Of a stretch of DNA of 64,000 nt, positions 46,632-57,477 are shown in pieces. This DNA comes from Microvirga flocculans ATCC BAA-817 (GTDB taxonomy: Bacteria > Pseudomonadota > Alphaproteobacteria > Rhizobiales > Beijerinckiaceae): assembly GCF_000518665.1 (NCBI RefSeq), contig NZ_JAEA01000002.1, positions 336,627-400,626 of the forward strand, written 5' to 3'. Made by a program: the position numbers and the translations under genes. Under the pieces are notes generated by a model. That model made no database searches, had not been told where the DNA came from, and saw only the letters and a program-made list of their open reading frames with translations. Each line of letters begins with the position of its first letter. The first letter of the stretch is position 1.

Positions 46632-48404
46632 ATGAGCGAGACGATGACCGGAGCCGAAATGGTGATCCGAGCCCTGCAGGACCAGGGAGTCGAGCATATC
46701 TTCGGTTATCCGGGCGGTGCGGTTCTTCCCATTTACGACGCACTCTTCCATCAGGAGCAGGTCCGGCACGTCCTCGTCCGGCACGAGCAGGGGGCCGTCC
46801 ACGCCGCCGAGGGCTATGCCCGCTCCTCGGGCAAGCCGGGCGTGGTGCTCGTGACCTCGGGTCCCGGCGCGACGAACGCGATCACGGGCCTCGCCGACGC
46901 CATGATGGATTCGATTCCGCTGGTCTGCATCACCGGTCAGGTGCCGACCCATCTCATCGGCTCGGATGCGTTCCAGGAATGCGACACGGTCGGCATCACG
47001 CGCCACTGCACGAAGCACAACTATCTCGTCAAATCCATCGAAGACCTGCCTCGGGTTCTGCACGAGGCCTTCTACGTGGCTCAGAACGGCCGTCCGGGCC
47101 CCGTCGTTGTCGATCTGCCCAAGGACATCCAGTTCAAGACGGGCACCTATGCGCGGCCGCTCAGCAACCAGCACAAGACTTACCGCCCGACCGTGAAGGG
47201 CGACATGAATCACATTCGCGCCGCGATCGAGCTGATGGCCAATGCCAAGCGCCCGGTCTTCTACACGGGCGGCGGCGTCATCAATTCCGGTCCTCATGCC
47301 GCGACGCTGCTGCGCGAACTCGTGAAGCTCACGGGCTTTCCCATCACCTCGACCCTGATGGGGCTCGGCGCGTACCCGGCCTCCGACAGGCAATGGCTCG
47401 GCATGCTCGGCATGCACGGCACCTACGAGGCCAATCTCGCGATGCATGAATGCGACGTGATGATCAATGTCGGCGCGCGTTTCGACGACCGCATCACGGG
47501 CCGTCTCGATGCGTTCTCACCCTATTCGAAGCGCATCCATGTCGATATCGATCCGTCCTCCATCAACAAGACGGTGAAGGTGGACATTCCGATCGTCGGC
47601 GATTGCGCGCATGTGCTGGAAGACATGGTTCGCCTGTGGCGGCAGGAAGCTCATCGGGCCGACAAGGTGGAACTGAAGGAGTGGTGGAGCAAGATCGAGG
47701 GCTGGCGCGCGCGCAATTGCCTCGCCTACAAGAACTCGAAGGAGACCATCAAGCCGCAATACGCCATCGAGCGTCTCTATGAACTCACCAAGGATCGTGC
47801 GCCCTATGTCACGACCGAAGTCGGCCAGCACCAGATGTGGGCGGCGCAGTACTTCAGGTTCGAGGATCCGAACCACTGGATGACGTCCGGCGGCCACGGT
47901 ACCATGGGCTATGGCCTGCCGGCGGCCGTGGGCGCGCAGCTCGCCCATCCCGACTCGCTCGTCATCGACATTGCCGGCGAGGCCTCGATCCAGATGATGC
48001 TGCAGGAAATGTCGACGGCGCTGCAGTACAACCTGCCGATCAAGGTCTTCATCCTCAACAACGAATATATGGGCATGGTGCGCCAGTGGCAGGAACTGCT
48101 GCATGGCGGCCGCTACTCCCAGAGCTATTCCGAGTCGCTGCCCGATTTCGTGAAGCTCGCCGAGGCCTATGGCGCGGTCGGCATCCGTTGCGAGAAGCCC
48201 GGAGACCTCGATGCGAAGATCATGGAAATGATCAACGTGAACCGTCCGGTGATCTTCGACTGCATCGTCGACAAGACCGAGAACTGCTTCCCGATGATCC
48301 CCTCGGGCAAGGCTCACAACGAGATGCTGCTCAACGACTATCTCGGCGAGACCGGAACCGATATCGGCTCCGTGATCGACGAGAAGGGCAAGATGCTGGT
48401 GTGA
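46632..48404 (+). CDS. ilvB: acetolactate synthase, large (catalytic) subunit
   Basis: This thiamine-diphosphate enzyme performs the first common step of Val/Leu/Ile synthesis. The N-terminal V-E-H-I-F-G-Y-P-G-G-A-V-L-P and the catalytic glutamate in R-H-E-Q-G-A-V-H-A-A-E-G-Y-A are clear. The ThDP/Mg-binding G-H-G-T-M-G-Y-G-L-P-A-A to N-N-E-Y-M-G-M-V segment is in the C-terminal third. Its 590 residues are standard. Expression is likely controlled by the leader-peptide attenuator just upstream. ilvH follows after an intervening glutathione S-transferase gene. Confidence 0.97.
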   Translation: MSETMTGAEMVIRALQDQGVEHIFGYPGGAVLPIYDALFHQEQVRHVLVRHEQGAVHAAEGYARSSGKPGVVLVTSGPGATNAITGLADAMMDSIPLVCITGQVPTHLIGSDAFQECDTVGITRHCTKHNYLVKSIEDLPRVLHEAFYVAQNGRPGPVVVDLPKDIQFKTGTYARPLSNQHKTYRPTVKGDMNHIRAAIELMANAKRPVFYTGGGVINSGPHAATLLRELVKLTGFPITSTLMGLGAYPASDRQWLGMLGMHGTYEANLAMHECDVMINVGARFDDRITGRLDAFSPYSKRIHVDIDPSSINKTVKVDIPIVGDCAHVLEDMVRLWRQEAHRADKVELKEWWSKIEGWRARNCLAYKNSKETIKPQYAIERLYELTKDRAPYVTTEVGQHQMWAAQYFRFEDPNHWMTSGGHGTMGYGLPAAVGAQLAHPDSLVIDIAGEASIQMMLQEMSTALQYNLPIKVFILNNEYMGMVRQWQELLHGGRYSQSYSESLPDFVKLAEAYGAVGIRCEKPGDLDAKIMEMINVNRPVIFDCIVDKTENCFPMIPSGKAHNEMLLNDYLGETGTDIGSVIDEKGKMLV

Positions 48405-48419
48405 TGAGGAGAGACTGAG

Positions 48420-49100
48420 ATGCCGACCCTCGTCATCGCCAACAAGTGCTACTCGTCCTGGTCGCTGCGTCCCTGGCTGCTGATGAAGCAGCTCGGGGTC
48501 GCCTTCGATGAGGTCACCATTCCGCTCGATCTGCCGGATACGAAGGAGAAGGTGCTGAAGCACTCTCCGGCGGGCAAGGTTCCGATCCTGATCGACGGCG
48601 ATGCGACCGTGTGGGAGAGCATCGCCATTATGGAATACGTGGGCGATGCGCTCGGCGCTCCCGTCTGGCCTCAGGATCGCAAGGCGCGCGCCATGGCGCG
48701 TTCCGTCGCGGCCGAGATGCATGCGGGTTTCTTCGCCCTGCGCAACGCCTGCCCGATGAACCTCGGCAGGAAATATGCGCAGAAGGACCGCGGCGAAGCC
48801 GTCGCTCGCGATGTGGCGCGTTTTTCCGAGATCGTTGGCCAAGCGCGTGAGAGCTTCGGCGCGGGCGGCCCGTTCCTGTTCGGCGCGTTTTCGGCTGCGG
48901 ATGCCATGTATGCGCCGCTCGTGACGCGCCTCGATACCTATTCCATTCCGCTCGATGCGGCCACGCGCGCCTATGTGGATGCGATCCTCTCCCTGCCGGC
49001 CTTCCAGGAATGGCGCTCAGCGGCGCTGAAGGAGGAATGGGTCGTCGACGCCGACGAGGTGGACGAGGAACCGATCGAGAACTATCGCAAGGCGGCGTGA
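48420..49100 (+). CDS. glutathione S-transferase family protein
   Basis: This is a 226-residue protein with an N-terminal thioredoxin-like GSH-binding domain (Y-S-S-W-S-L-R-P-W-L, where Ser/Tyr may activate GSH; cis-proline in G-K-V-P-I-L; the following E-S-I-A-I-M-E-Y) and a C-terminal helical domain. It lies 15 bp after ilvB and 27 bp before ilvH, so it is embedded in the acetolactate synthase operon and should be co-regulated. The substrate is unknown. Confidence 0.9.
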   Translation: MPTLVIANKCYSSWSLRPWLLMKQLGVAFDEVTIPLDLPDTKEKVLKHSPAGKVPILIDGDATVWESIAIMEYVGDALGAPVWPQDRKARAMARSVAAEMHAGFFALRNACPMNLGRKYAQKDRGEAVARDVARFSEIVGQARESFGAGGPFLFGAFSAADAMYAPLVTRLDTYSIPLDAATRAYVDAILSLPAFQEWRSAALKEEWVVDADEVDEEPIENYRKAA

Positions 49101-49127
49101 GCCTCAGGAAAATTCGGGAAACAAACC

Positions 49128-49673
49128 ATGCTTCAGATGAAAACCCATTATCCCGATGCGCACCGCGTCGAGCCCAGCAACCGGCACACCCTTGCGGTGG
49201 TCGTCGACAACGAGCCCGGCGTCCTGGCGCGCATCGCGGGCCTGTTCTCGGGACGTGGCTACAACATCGAAAGCCTGACCGTGACGGAGACGGAGCACGA
49301 GGCGCATATCTCGCGCATCACCATCGTCACCACGGGCACGGACAGCATCATCCAGCAGATCAAGAGCCAGCTCGAACGTCTCGTGCCCGTTCACCGCGTG
49401 GTCGATCTGACGCTGACCGGCGAAGCGGTGGAGCGCGAACTGTGTCTCGTGAAGGTGGTGGGCAAGGGCGATCATCGCGTGGAGGCCATGCGCCTTGCCT
49501 CCGCCTTCGGCGCCCGCACGCTCGATGCGACGCTCACCTCCTTCGTCTATGAGCTGACCGGCACGACGGAAGAGGTCGAGCGGTTCATCAAACTGATGAC
49601 GGCAGTGGGACTCGTCGAAGTCTCCCGCACCGGCGTCGCCGCAATGGCGCGCGGCGCGGAAGGGATCATGTGA
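49128..49673 (+). CDS. ilvH: acetolactate synthase, small (regulatory) subunit
   Basis: This 181-residue regulatory subunit binds valine and activates the large subunit. The N-terminal ACT domain (H-T-L-A-V-V-V-D-N-E-P-G-V-L-A-R-I-A-G-L-F, residues ~20-90) and the C-terminal ALS-SS domain are evident. It is the third gene of the ilvB-gst-ilvH operon. The stop codon lies four bases from the convergent DUF924 gene end. Confidence 0.96.
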   Translation: MLQMKTHYPDAHRVEPSNRHTLAVVVDNEPGVLARIAGLFSGRGYNIESLTVTETEHEAHISRITIVTTGTDSIIQQIKSQLERLVPVHRVVDLTLTGEAVERELCLVKVVGKGDHRVEAMRLASAFGARTLDATLTSFVYELTGTTEEVERFIKLMTAVGLVEVSRTGVAAMARGAEGIM

Positions 49674-49677
49674 GGTA

Positions 49678-51524
<1,847 letters not shown>

Positions 51525-51696
51525 AACGAACCAAGGAGCGGCGTGGCTTGAACCGCGCCTCCTCGAAGCATCGGGCCCGGATGGCGCATGCGCCAGCCGG
51601 GCCTGTTTCGTTGAGAAGGCCCCTTCGCCGAAGCGGATTTGCGCGGCCATACAAATCCCGTTAATGCGCTAAGGAACGGCAAGATTATAAACCCCC

Positions 51697-53448
51697 ATGA
51701 ATGCAACGAGCCCGACCGATGATCCTCCGGATCTCGAGATGCCCCTCTGGGCGGGCCTCGATCCGGTTGCGCGCCTGGAGATCCGGGCGGAGCTCGAGCA
51801 CGTCACCCTGCAGGGCGGCGATGTCCTCTTCCAGGAGGGCGACCCGGCCGATGCGCTCTACATGCTGGTTTCGGGGGCGTTGGGCGTTTCCGTCCTGGGC
51901 GGCCACGGCGAACAGCGGCGCGTCGCCCGCATCGCCCCGCCCGAGACCATCGGCGAAATGGCGCTCGTCTCGAACGCGCCCCGCTCGGCAACCGTCACGG
52001 CCCTTCGGGATTCGGTCCTTCTCAAGCTGACACGGGAATCGTTCGAGCGTCTGGTGCGGCGTTGGCCCTCCGTCTCGATGTACCTGTCGCGGCTTTTGGC
52101 CGACAGGCTTCGGGCGACGACGCGCAACAGCCCCATCGCCTTTTCGCCAGCAACCTTCGCCATCGTTCCCGTCACCGGGGGCGTCGCCGTTTCCGATTTC
52201 GCTCAGGCCGTCCTGCAGGAGATGCGGCGCAGCCACGGGAGCGGCGTCGAGATGCTCGATGCGATGCCGAGGGAGGCGGACGAGAACTGGCTTTACCGCT
52301 TCGAGGCGGCCTGCGAGCGTGTCCTCTATGTCTCCGGCGAACCGTCGGGCGCCTGGACGAGCCGGTGCATCCGCCATGCCGACCACGTGATCTTTCTCGC
52401 GCGTCCCGGCGAGCCGCTGGCTCCGGAGGCCGAGGCCTTGATCTGCGGCGTGTCGTCCTGGCAGCGCCACGATCTCGTTCTGCTGCAGGCGGCGGAAGCC
52501 GCACGCCCCGCGCCCGCGCATTCCTCAGTGAACCGCCTTCCCGTCGATCAGCGGCTCCATGTGCGGGAGAAGAACCTGCCCGACCTCCAGCGCCTGATCC
52601 GCACGTCGAGCGGGCGCGCCGTCGGATTGGTTCTGGCTGGGGGAGGCGCGCGGGGCTTTGCTCATCTCGGCGCGATCCAAGCCCTGCGCGAGCACGGCTT
52701 TCCCATCGATCTGGCCGGAGGGACCAGCATCGGCGCCGTCATGGCGGCCACCTGCGCCATCCAGATCGGACTGGATGAGGCGAAGGCCCTCATGCACGAG
52801 GCTTTCGTCCGGGATCCGCCGCTCAACGACTACACCCTGCCGCTCGTCTCGCTCGTGCGGGGGCGGAAGGTCGATGCACGCCTGATCGAGCATTTTGGCG
52901 CGTGCGACATCGAGGATCTCTGGCTGCCGTTCTTCTGCGTCTCGTCCAACCTGACGACCGGAACGGCCCATGTGCACCGTCAGGGGGCGCTGTGGCGGGC
53001 CCTGCGCGCAAGCCTCGCCATTCCCGGCCTTCTCCCGCCCGTTCTCGAGCCCGAGGGCGTGCTCGTCGACGGAGCCATGATGAACAATCTGCCCGCCGAT
53101 GTGATGGCGGATTTCCAGCGCGGTCCCGTGCTGGGAATCGATGTCGCCCGGGACCTGGCCTTCACCGGTCCGGGCGAGCAGGAAAGGAAGGCGCCCTGGC
53201 TGCGCCGGATCCTCGGGGTGCCGGCCCATGCGCCGGATATCGTCAATCTGCTCTACCGCTCGGCCACCATTTCGAGCGAAGCCCAGACGCTCAAGGCCCG
53301 GGCCCACGCCGCCCTGGTCATTCACCCGCCTCTCGCCGATGTGCCGCTCAGAGCCTGGGAGCAGTTCGAGCGGGTGGTCGCGATCGGCTACGCACACACG
53401 CGCGAACGCATCGAGAGCGGTGCTCTCGACAGGTTCAAACTGGCTTGA
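51697..53448 (+). CDS. cyclic-nucleotide-binding patatin-like phospholipase
   Basis: This is a 583-residue protein resembling bacterial and eukaryotic neuropathy-target-esterase (NTE/RssA) proteins. Residues ~18-135 form a cNMP-binding domain (G-D-V-L-F-Q-E-G-D-P-A-D-A-L-Y; the phosphate cassette G-E-M-A-L-V-S-N-A-P-R-S-A-T). The C-terminal patatin domain starts near residue 310, with the oxyanion G-G-G-A-R-G, the nucleophile G-T-S-I-G (Ser near residue 344) and the catalytic Asp in V-D-G-A. It probably hydrolyses phospholipids or lysophospholipids under control of a cyclic nucleotide. No membrane helix is obvious. Confidence 0.92.
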   Translation: MNATSPTDDPPDLEMPLWAGLDPVARLEIRAELEHVTLQGGDVLFQEGDPADALYMLVSGALGVSVLGGHGEQRRVARIAPPETIGEMALVSNAPRSATVTALRDSVLLKLTRESFERLVRRWPSVSMYLSRLLADRLRATTRNSPIAFSPATFAIVPVTGGVAVSDFAQAVLQEMRRSHGSGVEMLDAMPREADENWLYRFEAACERVLYVSGEPSGAWTSRCIRHADHVIFLARPGEPLAPEAEALICGVSSWQRHDLVLLQAAEAARPAPAHSSVNRLPVDQRLHVREKNLPDLQRLIRTSSGRAVGLVLAGGGARGFAHLGAIQALREHGFPIDLAGGTSIGAVMAATCAIQIGLDEAKALMHEAFVRDPPLNDYTLPLVSLVRGRKVDARLIEHFGACDIEDLWLPFFCVSSNLTTGTAHVHRQGALWRALRASLAIPGLLPPVLEPEGVLVDGAMMNNLPADVMADFQRGPVLGIDVARDLAFTGPGEQERKAPWLRRILGVPAHAPDIVNLLYRSATISSEAQTLKARAHAALVIHPPLADVPLRAWEQFERVVAIGYAHTRERIESGALDRFKLA

Positions 53449-53472
53449 GGCAGAACGGCGGGGAACTCGCCG

Positions 53473-53820
53473 TCAAAAGCGCTGCAGCGTCATCGCGACG
53501 GCGGCCAGAAGCACGCAGAGCACGATCCCGAGGGTTTCCCATCGCCGCTTGAAGAACCAATAGAAGGCGTAGCATCCGCCAACGGTCAGCAGGAGGCTGA
53601 AAAGGTCCTGTGTGAGGTAGTTGAGCTTAGTGGGGCCGATAAAGGGCCTGGAGGCCCGCCAGCTCTCCGCCATCCAGAAAGCCGCGTAGACGAGAGACGC
53701 AAATCCCCAGATACATGGCCACCACGCGGCTGGCAGACCCGTCGTCAGGGGCGAGGCCAGTTTGGCGGGCTGAGAGGCATGATCGATCGTGTCGTAGGAG
53801 TCGGAAAAAGGAAGAGTCAC
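53473..53820 (-). CDS. small membrane protein of unknown function
   Basis: This is a product of about 115 residues with three predicted transmembrane helices (P-C-I-W-G-F-A-S-L-V-Y-A-A-F-W; L-F-S-L-L-L-T-V-G-G-C-Y-A-F-Y-W; L-G-I-V-L-C-V-L-L-A-A-V-A-M). I do not recognise the family. The start is uncertain: a GTG at 53820 or a TTG at 53835, both inside or next to a near-perfect inverted repeat. Codon use is somewhat less GC-biased than that of its neighbours. Confidence 0.55.
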   Translation of the reverse strand: MTLPFSDSYDTIDHASQPAKLASPLTTGLPAAWWPCIWGFASLVYAAFWMAESWRASRPFIGPTKLNYLTQDLFSLLLTVGGCYAFYWFFKRRWETLGIVLCVLLAAVAMTLQRF

Positions 53821-53872
53821 AGCAGCGTTCCGCAATGTTATAGCAAGTTACTACCATTGCGGAATGCTGCTG
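53820..53872. repeat. near-perfect 18-bp inverted repeat at the start of the small membrane protein gene
   Basis: The arm CAGCAGCGTTCCGCAATG (53820-53837) and the arm CATTGCGGAATGCTGCTG (53855-53872) are complementary in 17 of 18 positions, around a 17-base AT-rich loop. In a minus-strand transcript the hairpin would contain or abut the start codon. Confidence 0.7.
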
Positions 53873-54019
53873 AAAGCTATGGAAACGGAGGGGAAACGAC
53901 TCGAAAACGCAGAGTATTCTGACCTAGAGGTTGCAAACCTTTACTGTTAGTTGTCGTTTGTGCCGAGACTTGCCCTCCTGCTTGCCCGAGCCGGTGACGT
54001 TCCTTGGACACAGGGCCTC

Positions 54020-54541
54020 CTACCACAGCAGGCGATGCGCGAGTCCCGCGCCCGGCGCGAGGATCACGAAGGCCCAGACCGAGGCCGAGGCCAGATTGGC
54101 GGCCTGGAACAGAACGCCCGGCATCATGAAGATGCCGGCGACGAGGGCGATGACGGCGCGGAGCGGGCCGAAGAACCGGCCCAGGAATACCGCCCATGGG
54201 CCGAAGCGCTGAAAGAAGGTCTCTCCCCGCACGATGAGATGGGGATGCCGGGACAGGGGCCAGATCAGATAGGCTGTCTTCTTGTAGCGACGGCCGATCG
54301 AATAGGACACCCAGTTGCCGAGAAAGCCTCCGCAGGCGGCCCCGACCCAGGCCTGCCAGAAGGGGATATCCGCCGCCGCCAGCACGAAACCCACGGAAAC
54401 CAGGATCGTCATGGTCGGCAGGACCAGGGATACGAAGGCAAGCGACTCGCCAAAGGTCATCAGGCCGAGCACGAAGGGAGCATAGGTCCTGTGGGCTTGT
54501 ACGAAATCCAGGATGCTGGTCTTCAGAAATTCGATATCCAT
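54020..54541 (-). CDS. DedA family membrane protein
   Basis: This is a 173-residue inner-membrane protein of the DedA/SNARE-associated family, now linked to lipid-carrier (undecaprenyl phosphate or phospholipid) flipping. The signature G-x-x-L-G-N-W-V-S-Y-S-I-G-R and the F-x-x-F-G-P-W-A-V-F-L-G-R-F-F-G-P-L-R-A region, with its conserved arginines, are present, along with four or five hydrophobic segments. It is slightly shorter than typical members (~200 residues), mainly at the C-terminus. Confidence 0.88.
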   Translation of the reverse strand: MDIEFLKTSILDFVQAHRTYAPFVLGLMTFGESLAFVSLVLPTMTILVSVGFVLAAADIPFWQAWVGAACGGFLGNWVSYSIGRRYKKTAYLIWPLSRHPHLIVRGETFFQRFGPWAVFLGRFFGPLRAVIALVAGIFMMPGVLFQAANLASASVWAFVILAPGAGLAHRLLW

Positions 54542-54694
54542 CGATCGGTCCGGCTCTCATCGTCCATCGGCTTGCTAGCAGGCGAAGCCCTCGGATCAAG
54601 CGAAATCCATCGCCTCCGTGATGAATGGGATCACATCACGCGATTTGAAGCGGAGCCTGTGTTGCGCTAACCCGGAGACAAGGGGGCAAGAGCC

Positions 54695-55543
54695 ATGAAT
54701 ATTCTCTCGATCCAATCCCATGTCGCCTACGGTCATGTCGGGAACGCCTCGGCCGTGTTTCCGATGCAGCGCCTCGGCGTCGAGGTCTGGCCCATTCATA
54801 CGGTGCAGTTCTCGAACCACACCGGCTACGGCTCGTGGAAGGGCCGCGTGTTCGACGGTCCGGCCATCGAGGATCTGGTGGAGGGCATTGCCGAGCGCGG
54901 GGTGCTCGGCCGCTGCAACGGGGTCCTTTCCGGCTATATGGGCTCGGCCGATATCGGCAATGCGATCCTCTCCGCCGTGGCCCGCGTACGGACGCTGAAC
55001 CCGGAGGCGCTCTATTGCTGCGATCCGGTGATCGGCGATGTGGGACGCGGCATCTTCGTGCGTCCAGGCATTCCGGAATTCATGCGCGATCAGGCCATTC
55101 CCGCCGCCGATATCATCACGCCGAACCAGTTCGAGCTGGACTACCTCTCCGGCCTCGCAACGAAGACTCTGGCGGATCTCAAGCAGGCGGTTGCCGCGGT
55201 GCAGGGCATGGGCCCCAAGGTCATTCTCGTTACTTCCGTCGAGACGCAGGAAACGCCGTCCGACAGCGTCGATCTGGTGGCCGGCGAAAGCGGGCGCTTC
55301 TGGCGCGTGCGCACGCCGAAGCTTTCCCTGTCCGTGAACGGCGCGGGGGATGCCATCGCGGCGCTTTTCTTCGTCCATTACGCACGCTCGCGCTCTGCGG
55401 CGACGGCTCTTGCGGAAGCCTCGGCCTCTGTCTACGGCTTGCTCAAGCGCACGGAAGAGGCAGGCTCCCGCGAGATCCTGACGATTGCCGCGCAGAATGA
55501 ATTCGTTTCGCCCACCTATCGCTTCGATGCGGAAGAGGTCTGA
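54695..55543 (+). CDS. pdxY: pyridoxal kinase
   Basis: PdxY phosphorylates pyridoxal in the vitamin B6 salvage pathway. The 282-residue ribokinase-fold protein begins with I-L-S-I-Q-S-H-V-A-Y-G-H-V-G-N and contains the family segments V-Q-F-S-N-H-T-G-Y, T-P-N-Q-F-E-L and the catalytic G-A-G-D-A. It lies four bases upstream of the phzF-type gene, and a nudix gene follows with an overlap, so all three probably form one operon. Confidence 0.93.
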   Translation: MNILSIQSHVAYGHVGNASAVFPMQRLGVEVWPIHTVQFSNHTGYGSWKGRVFDGPAIEDLVEGIAERGVLGRCNGVLSGYMGSADIGNAILSAVARVRTLNPEALYCCDPVIGDVGRGIFVRPGIPEFMRDQAIPAADIITPNQFELDYLSGLATKTLADLKQAVAAVQGMGPKVILVTSVETQETPSDSVDLVAGESGRFWRVRTPKLSLSVNGAGDAIAALFFVHYARSRSAATALAEASASVYGLLKRTEEAGSREILTIAAQNEFVSPTYRFDAEEV

Positions 55544-55547
55544 TCCA

Positions 55548-56453
55548 ATGCCACGCCGCTTTGTCACCCTCGATGTCTTCACGGGCGAACGCTTCGCCGG
55601 AAATCCCCTCGCGGTCGTGCTCGATGCAGAAGACCTCGACACGGAGGGCATGCAGAGGATCGCGAAGGAGTTCAACCTCTCCGAGACCGTGTTCGTTCTC
55701 CCGCCCTCCGAGGCGCGGCAGCGCGCGGATATCCGCATCTTCACGCCGGGACGCGAGCTGCCCTTCGCAGGGCATCCGACGGTCGGAACGGCGGTTCTGC
55801 TCGCGCTTCTCGACCGCAACGGAGAGCCTGGCGCCGTGGCTTTCGGCCTCAATGAGCAGGTCGGCATCGTTCCCTGTGTTGTCGAGGTGAAGGATGCGAT
55901 GGGCGGAACGGCCCGCTTTCGCCTGCCGCGCCTGCCCTTCGTATGGGGAGAAGGCAAGGAGACCGCCGATTGCGCCTGGGCTCTCGGTCTCGACCCGACG
56001 GAGATCGGGTTCGCGCAGCATGTTCCCAGCCGCCATTCGGCGGGCGTGGCCTACGATCTCGTGCCGGTTGCGTCCCTTGAGGTTCTCGCCCGGTCCAAGC
56101 CCCAGGGAGAGGCTTTCGATAAGGCTTTCGGTGACAGCGATCATCCGTCCGCCTATGTCTACGCCCGCGTTCCGGATGCGGACGGCCTGCGCTTCCGCGC
56201 ACGCATGTTCGGCCCCGGGATGGGCATCGCCGAGGATCCCGCCACAGGCTCTGCGGCTGCGGCCTTCGCAGGAGGCCTCATGCAGTGCGAGCCCCTGGGT
56301 GACGGCGAGCACAACATCGTCATCGAGCAGGGCGTCGAGATGGGACGTCCGAGCGAGATCCTCCTTCAGATGGTCATCAAGAACGGCGCGCTCGTTTCCG
56401 CCGAGATCGGCGGCGGAGCCGTCATGGTGAGCCGCGGCGAGATTCTGGCGTGA
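55548..56453 (+). CDS. PhzF family isomerase/epimerase-like protein
   Basis: This 301-residue protein has the diaminopimelate-epimerase-like two-domain fold. It opens with F-V-T-L-D-V-F-T-G-E-R-F-A-G-N-P-L-A-V and has the catalytic glutamate in N-L-S-E-T-V-F-V. The G-H-P-T-V-G-T-A and G-x-x-E-D-P-A-T-G-S-A-A motifs are characteristic. Outside phenazine clusters this family has no general assigned role. The ATG at 55548 is four bases after the pdxY stop. Its TGA overlaps the nudix GTG start. Confidence 0.92.
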   Translation: MPRRFVTLDVFTGERFAGNPLAVVLDAEDLDTEGMQRIAKEFNLSETVFVLPPSEARQRADIRIFTPGRELPFAGHPTVGTAVLLALLDRNGEPGAVAFGLNEQVGIVPCVVEVKDAMGGTARFRLPRLPFVWGEGKETADCAWALGLDPTEIGFAQHVPSRHSAGVAYDLVPVASLEVLARSKPQGEAFDKAFGDSDHPSAYVYARVPDADGLRFRARMFGPGMGIAEDPATGSAAAAFAGGLMQCEPLGDGEHNIVIEQGVEMGRPSEILLQMVIKNGALVSAEIGGGAVMVSRGEILA

Positions 56454-57163
56454 AGCGCGAGATCGACATCCGGCGCGTCTCCCGCGTTGATGCGTGCTGC
56501 CGTCCGCTGGATTGGGCCTGGCCGAAGCAGAACAGAAGCTTCGTCGAGGAAAACTGGAAGCGCCGCACGGCGGGTAAGCCGCAGATGTTCAACGGGCGCG
56601 TGCTGCTGCTCCAGGACGTGACATTCGAGCAGGACCTCTGCCGCAACACCTACTTCGAGACGGACTACGCCGATTTCGTCGCCTGGATCGACAAAGGCTA
56701 TCCCGACCCCGCCATCGCCAACGGTTTCGCCATGGGAGCGCTTCGAGGCTCCGACGGCGCCTTCATCTGCGGCGTCATGGGGGAGGGCACGACGAATGCG
56801 GGCCGCATCTATTTCGCGGCAGGGACGCCGGACCCCGACGATCTGAGGCCCGATGGAACCGTCGATTTGGCCGCCAGCCTCACCCGGGAGCTGGCCGAGG
56901 AGACGGGGCTCACTGAAGGCGATTACCACGTGGACGATGAATGGATCATCGTCCAGCGCTGGCCGACCATCGCTCTCCTGCGGATGGTGACGCTGCCTGT
57001 GACGGCGGAGGAGGGGGCGGCGAAGATCCGCGCCAACCTCGCCGGGCAGCACGAGCCGGAGCTGCAGGACGTGCGGATCGTCCGGGGCGTTGAGGATATC
57101 GATCCCGAGCGGATGCCGTTCTTCCTGCAATCCTTCTTCGCGTGGGTCTTCGCTCAGAGGTAG
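56450..57163 (+). CDS. NUDIX hydrolase
   Basis: This is a 237-residue protein. The second half of a Nudix box, R-E-L-A-E-E-T-G-L, is exact near residue 145, but the upstream Gly and Glu positions of G-x5-E-x7-R-E are not conserved, so the metal site may be atypical. It starts with GTG overlapping the phzF stop (GTGA) and ends 10 bp inside the convergent lipoprotein gene. Nudix enzymes cleave nucleoside diphosphates linked to another moiety; the substrate here is unknown. Confidence 0.82.
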   Translation: MKREIDIRRVSRVDACCRPLDWAWPKQNRSFVEENWKRRTAGKPQMFNGRVLLLQDVTFEQDLCRNTYFETDYADFVAWIDKGYPDPAIANGFAMGALRGSDGAFICGVMGEGTTNAGRIYFAAGTPDPDDLRPDGTVDLAASLTRELAEETGLTEGDYHVDDEWIIVQRWPTIALLRMVTLPVTAEEGAAKIRANLAGQHEPELQDVRIVRGVEDIDPERMPFFLQSFFAWVFAQR

Positions 57164-57477
57164 CCGTGCCGGGCCTTCGTGGCCTGGATCATGCGAATGG
57201 CCTCGGCATCGCGCCCCGCCGTGCAGGCGGTCTCGGCCTGCCCGATATCGCGCTCGACCCGCTGGTAGACCGATTGGTTCACATGCCCCATGGCGAGGTC
57301 GTTGCTCATGATGGCCCGGTAGCGGTCTATCTCGCCCTTGCAGCCTGTCCCCTCCGGCATGCGGAAGCTCGACGGCGTGACGCTCGTGCCGGCGGGGGCG
57401 GGCGCAGATGCCGTTTGGTTGCAGGCGGCCAGCGCGAGCACCCCCGTCACTGAGAGGGCCTGGATGACGATCTTCAT
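57154..57477 (-). CDS. small lipoprotein of unknown function
   Basis: This is a 107-residue product with a lipoprotein signal peptide (M-K-I-V-I-Q-A-L-S-V-T-G-V-L-A-L-A-A-C; lipobox L-A-A-C with the acylated Cys at residue 19). The mature domain of ~75 residues contains two cysteines (G-C-K-G-E-I-D and E-T-A-C-T-A-G), which could form a disulfide, and a helical motif R-Y-R-A-I-M-S-N-D. The family is not recognised. It overlaps the nudix gene by 10 bp, tail to tail. Confidence 0.7.
   Translation of the reverse strand: MKIVIQALSVTGVLALAACNQTASAPAPAGTSVTPSSFRMPEGTGCKGEIDRYRAIMSNDLAMGHVNQSVYQRVERDIGQAETACTAGRDAEAIRMIQATKARHGYL

Noticed and set aside
51686..51691. TATAAA before the patatin gene as a -10 box.
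   Set aside because: It ends five bases before the ATG, leaving no space for a transcript leader, and there is no matching -35.
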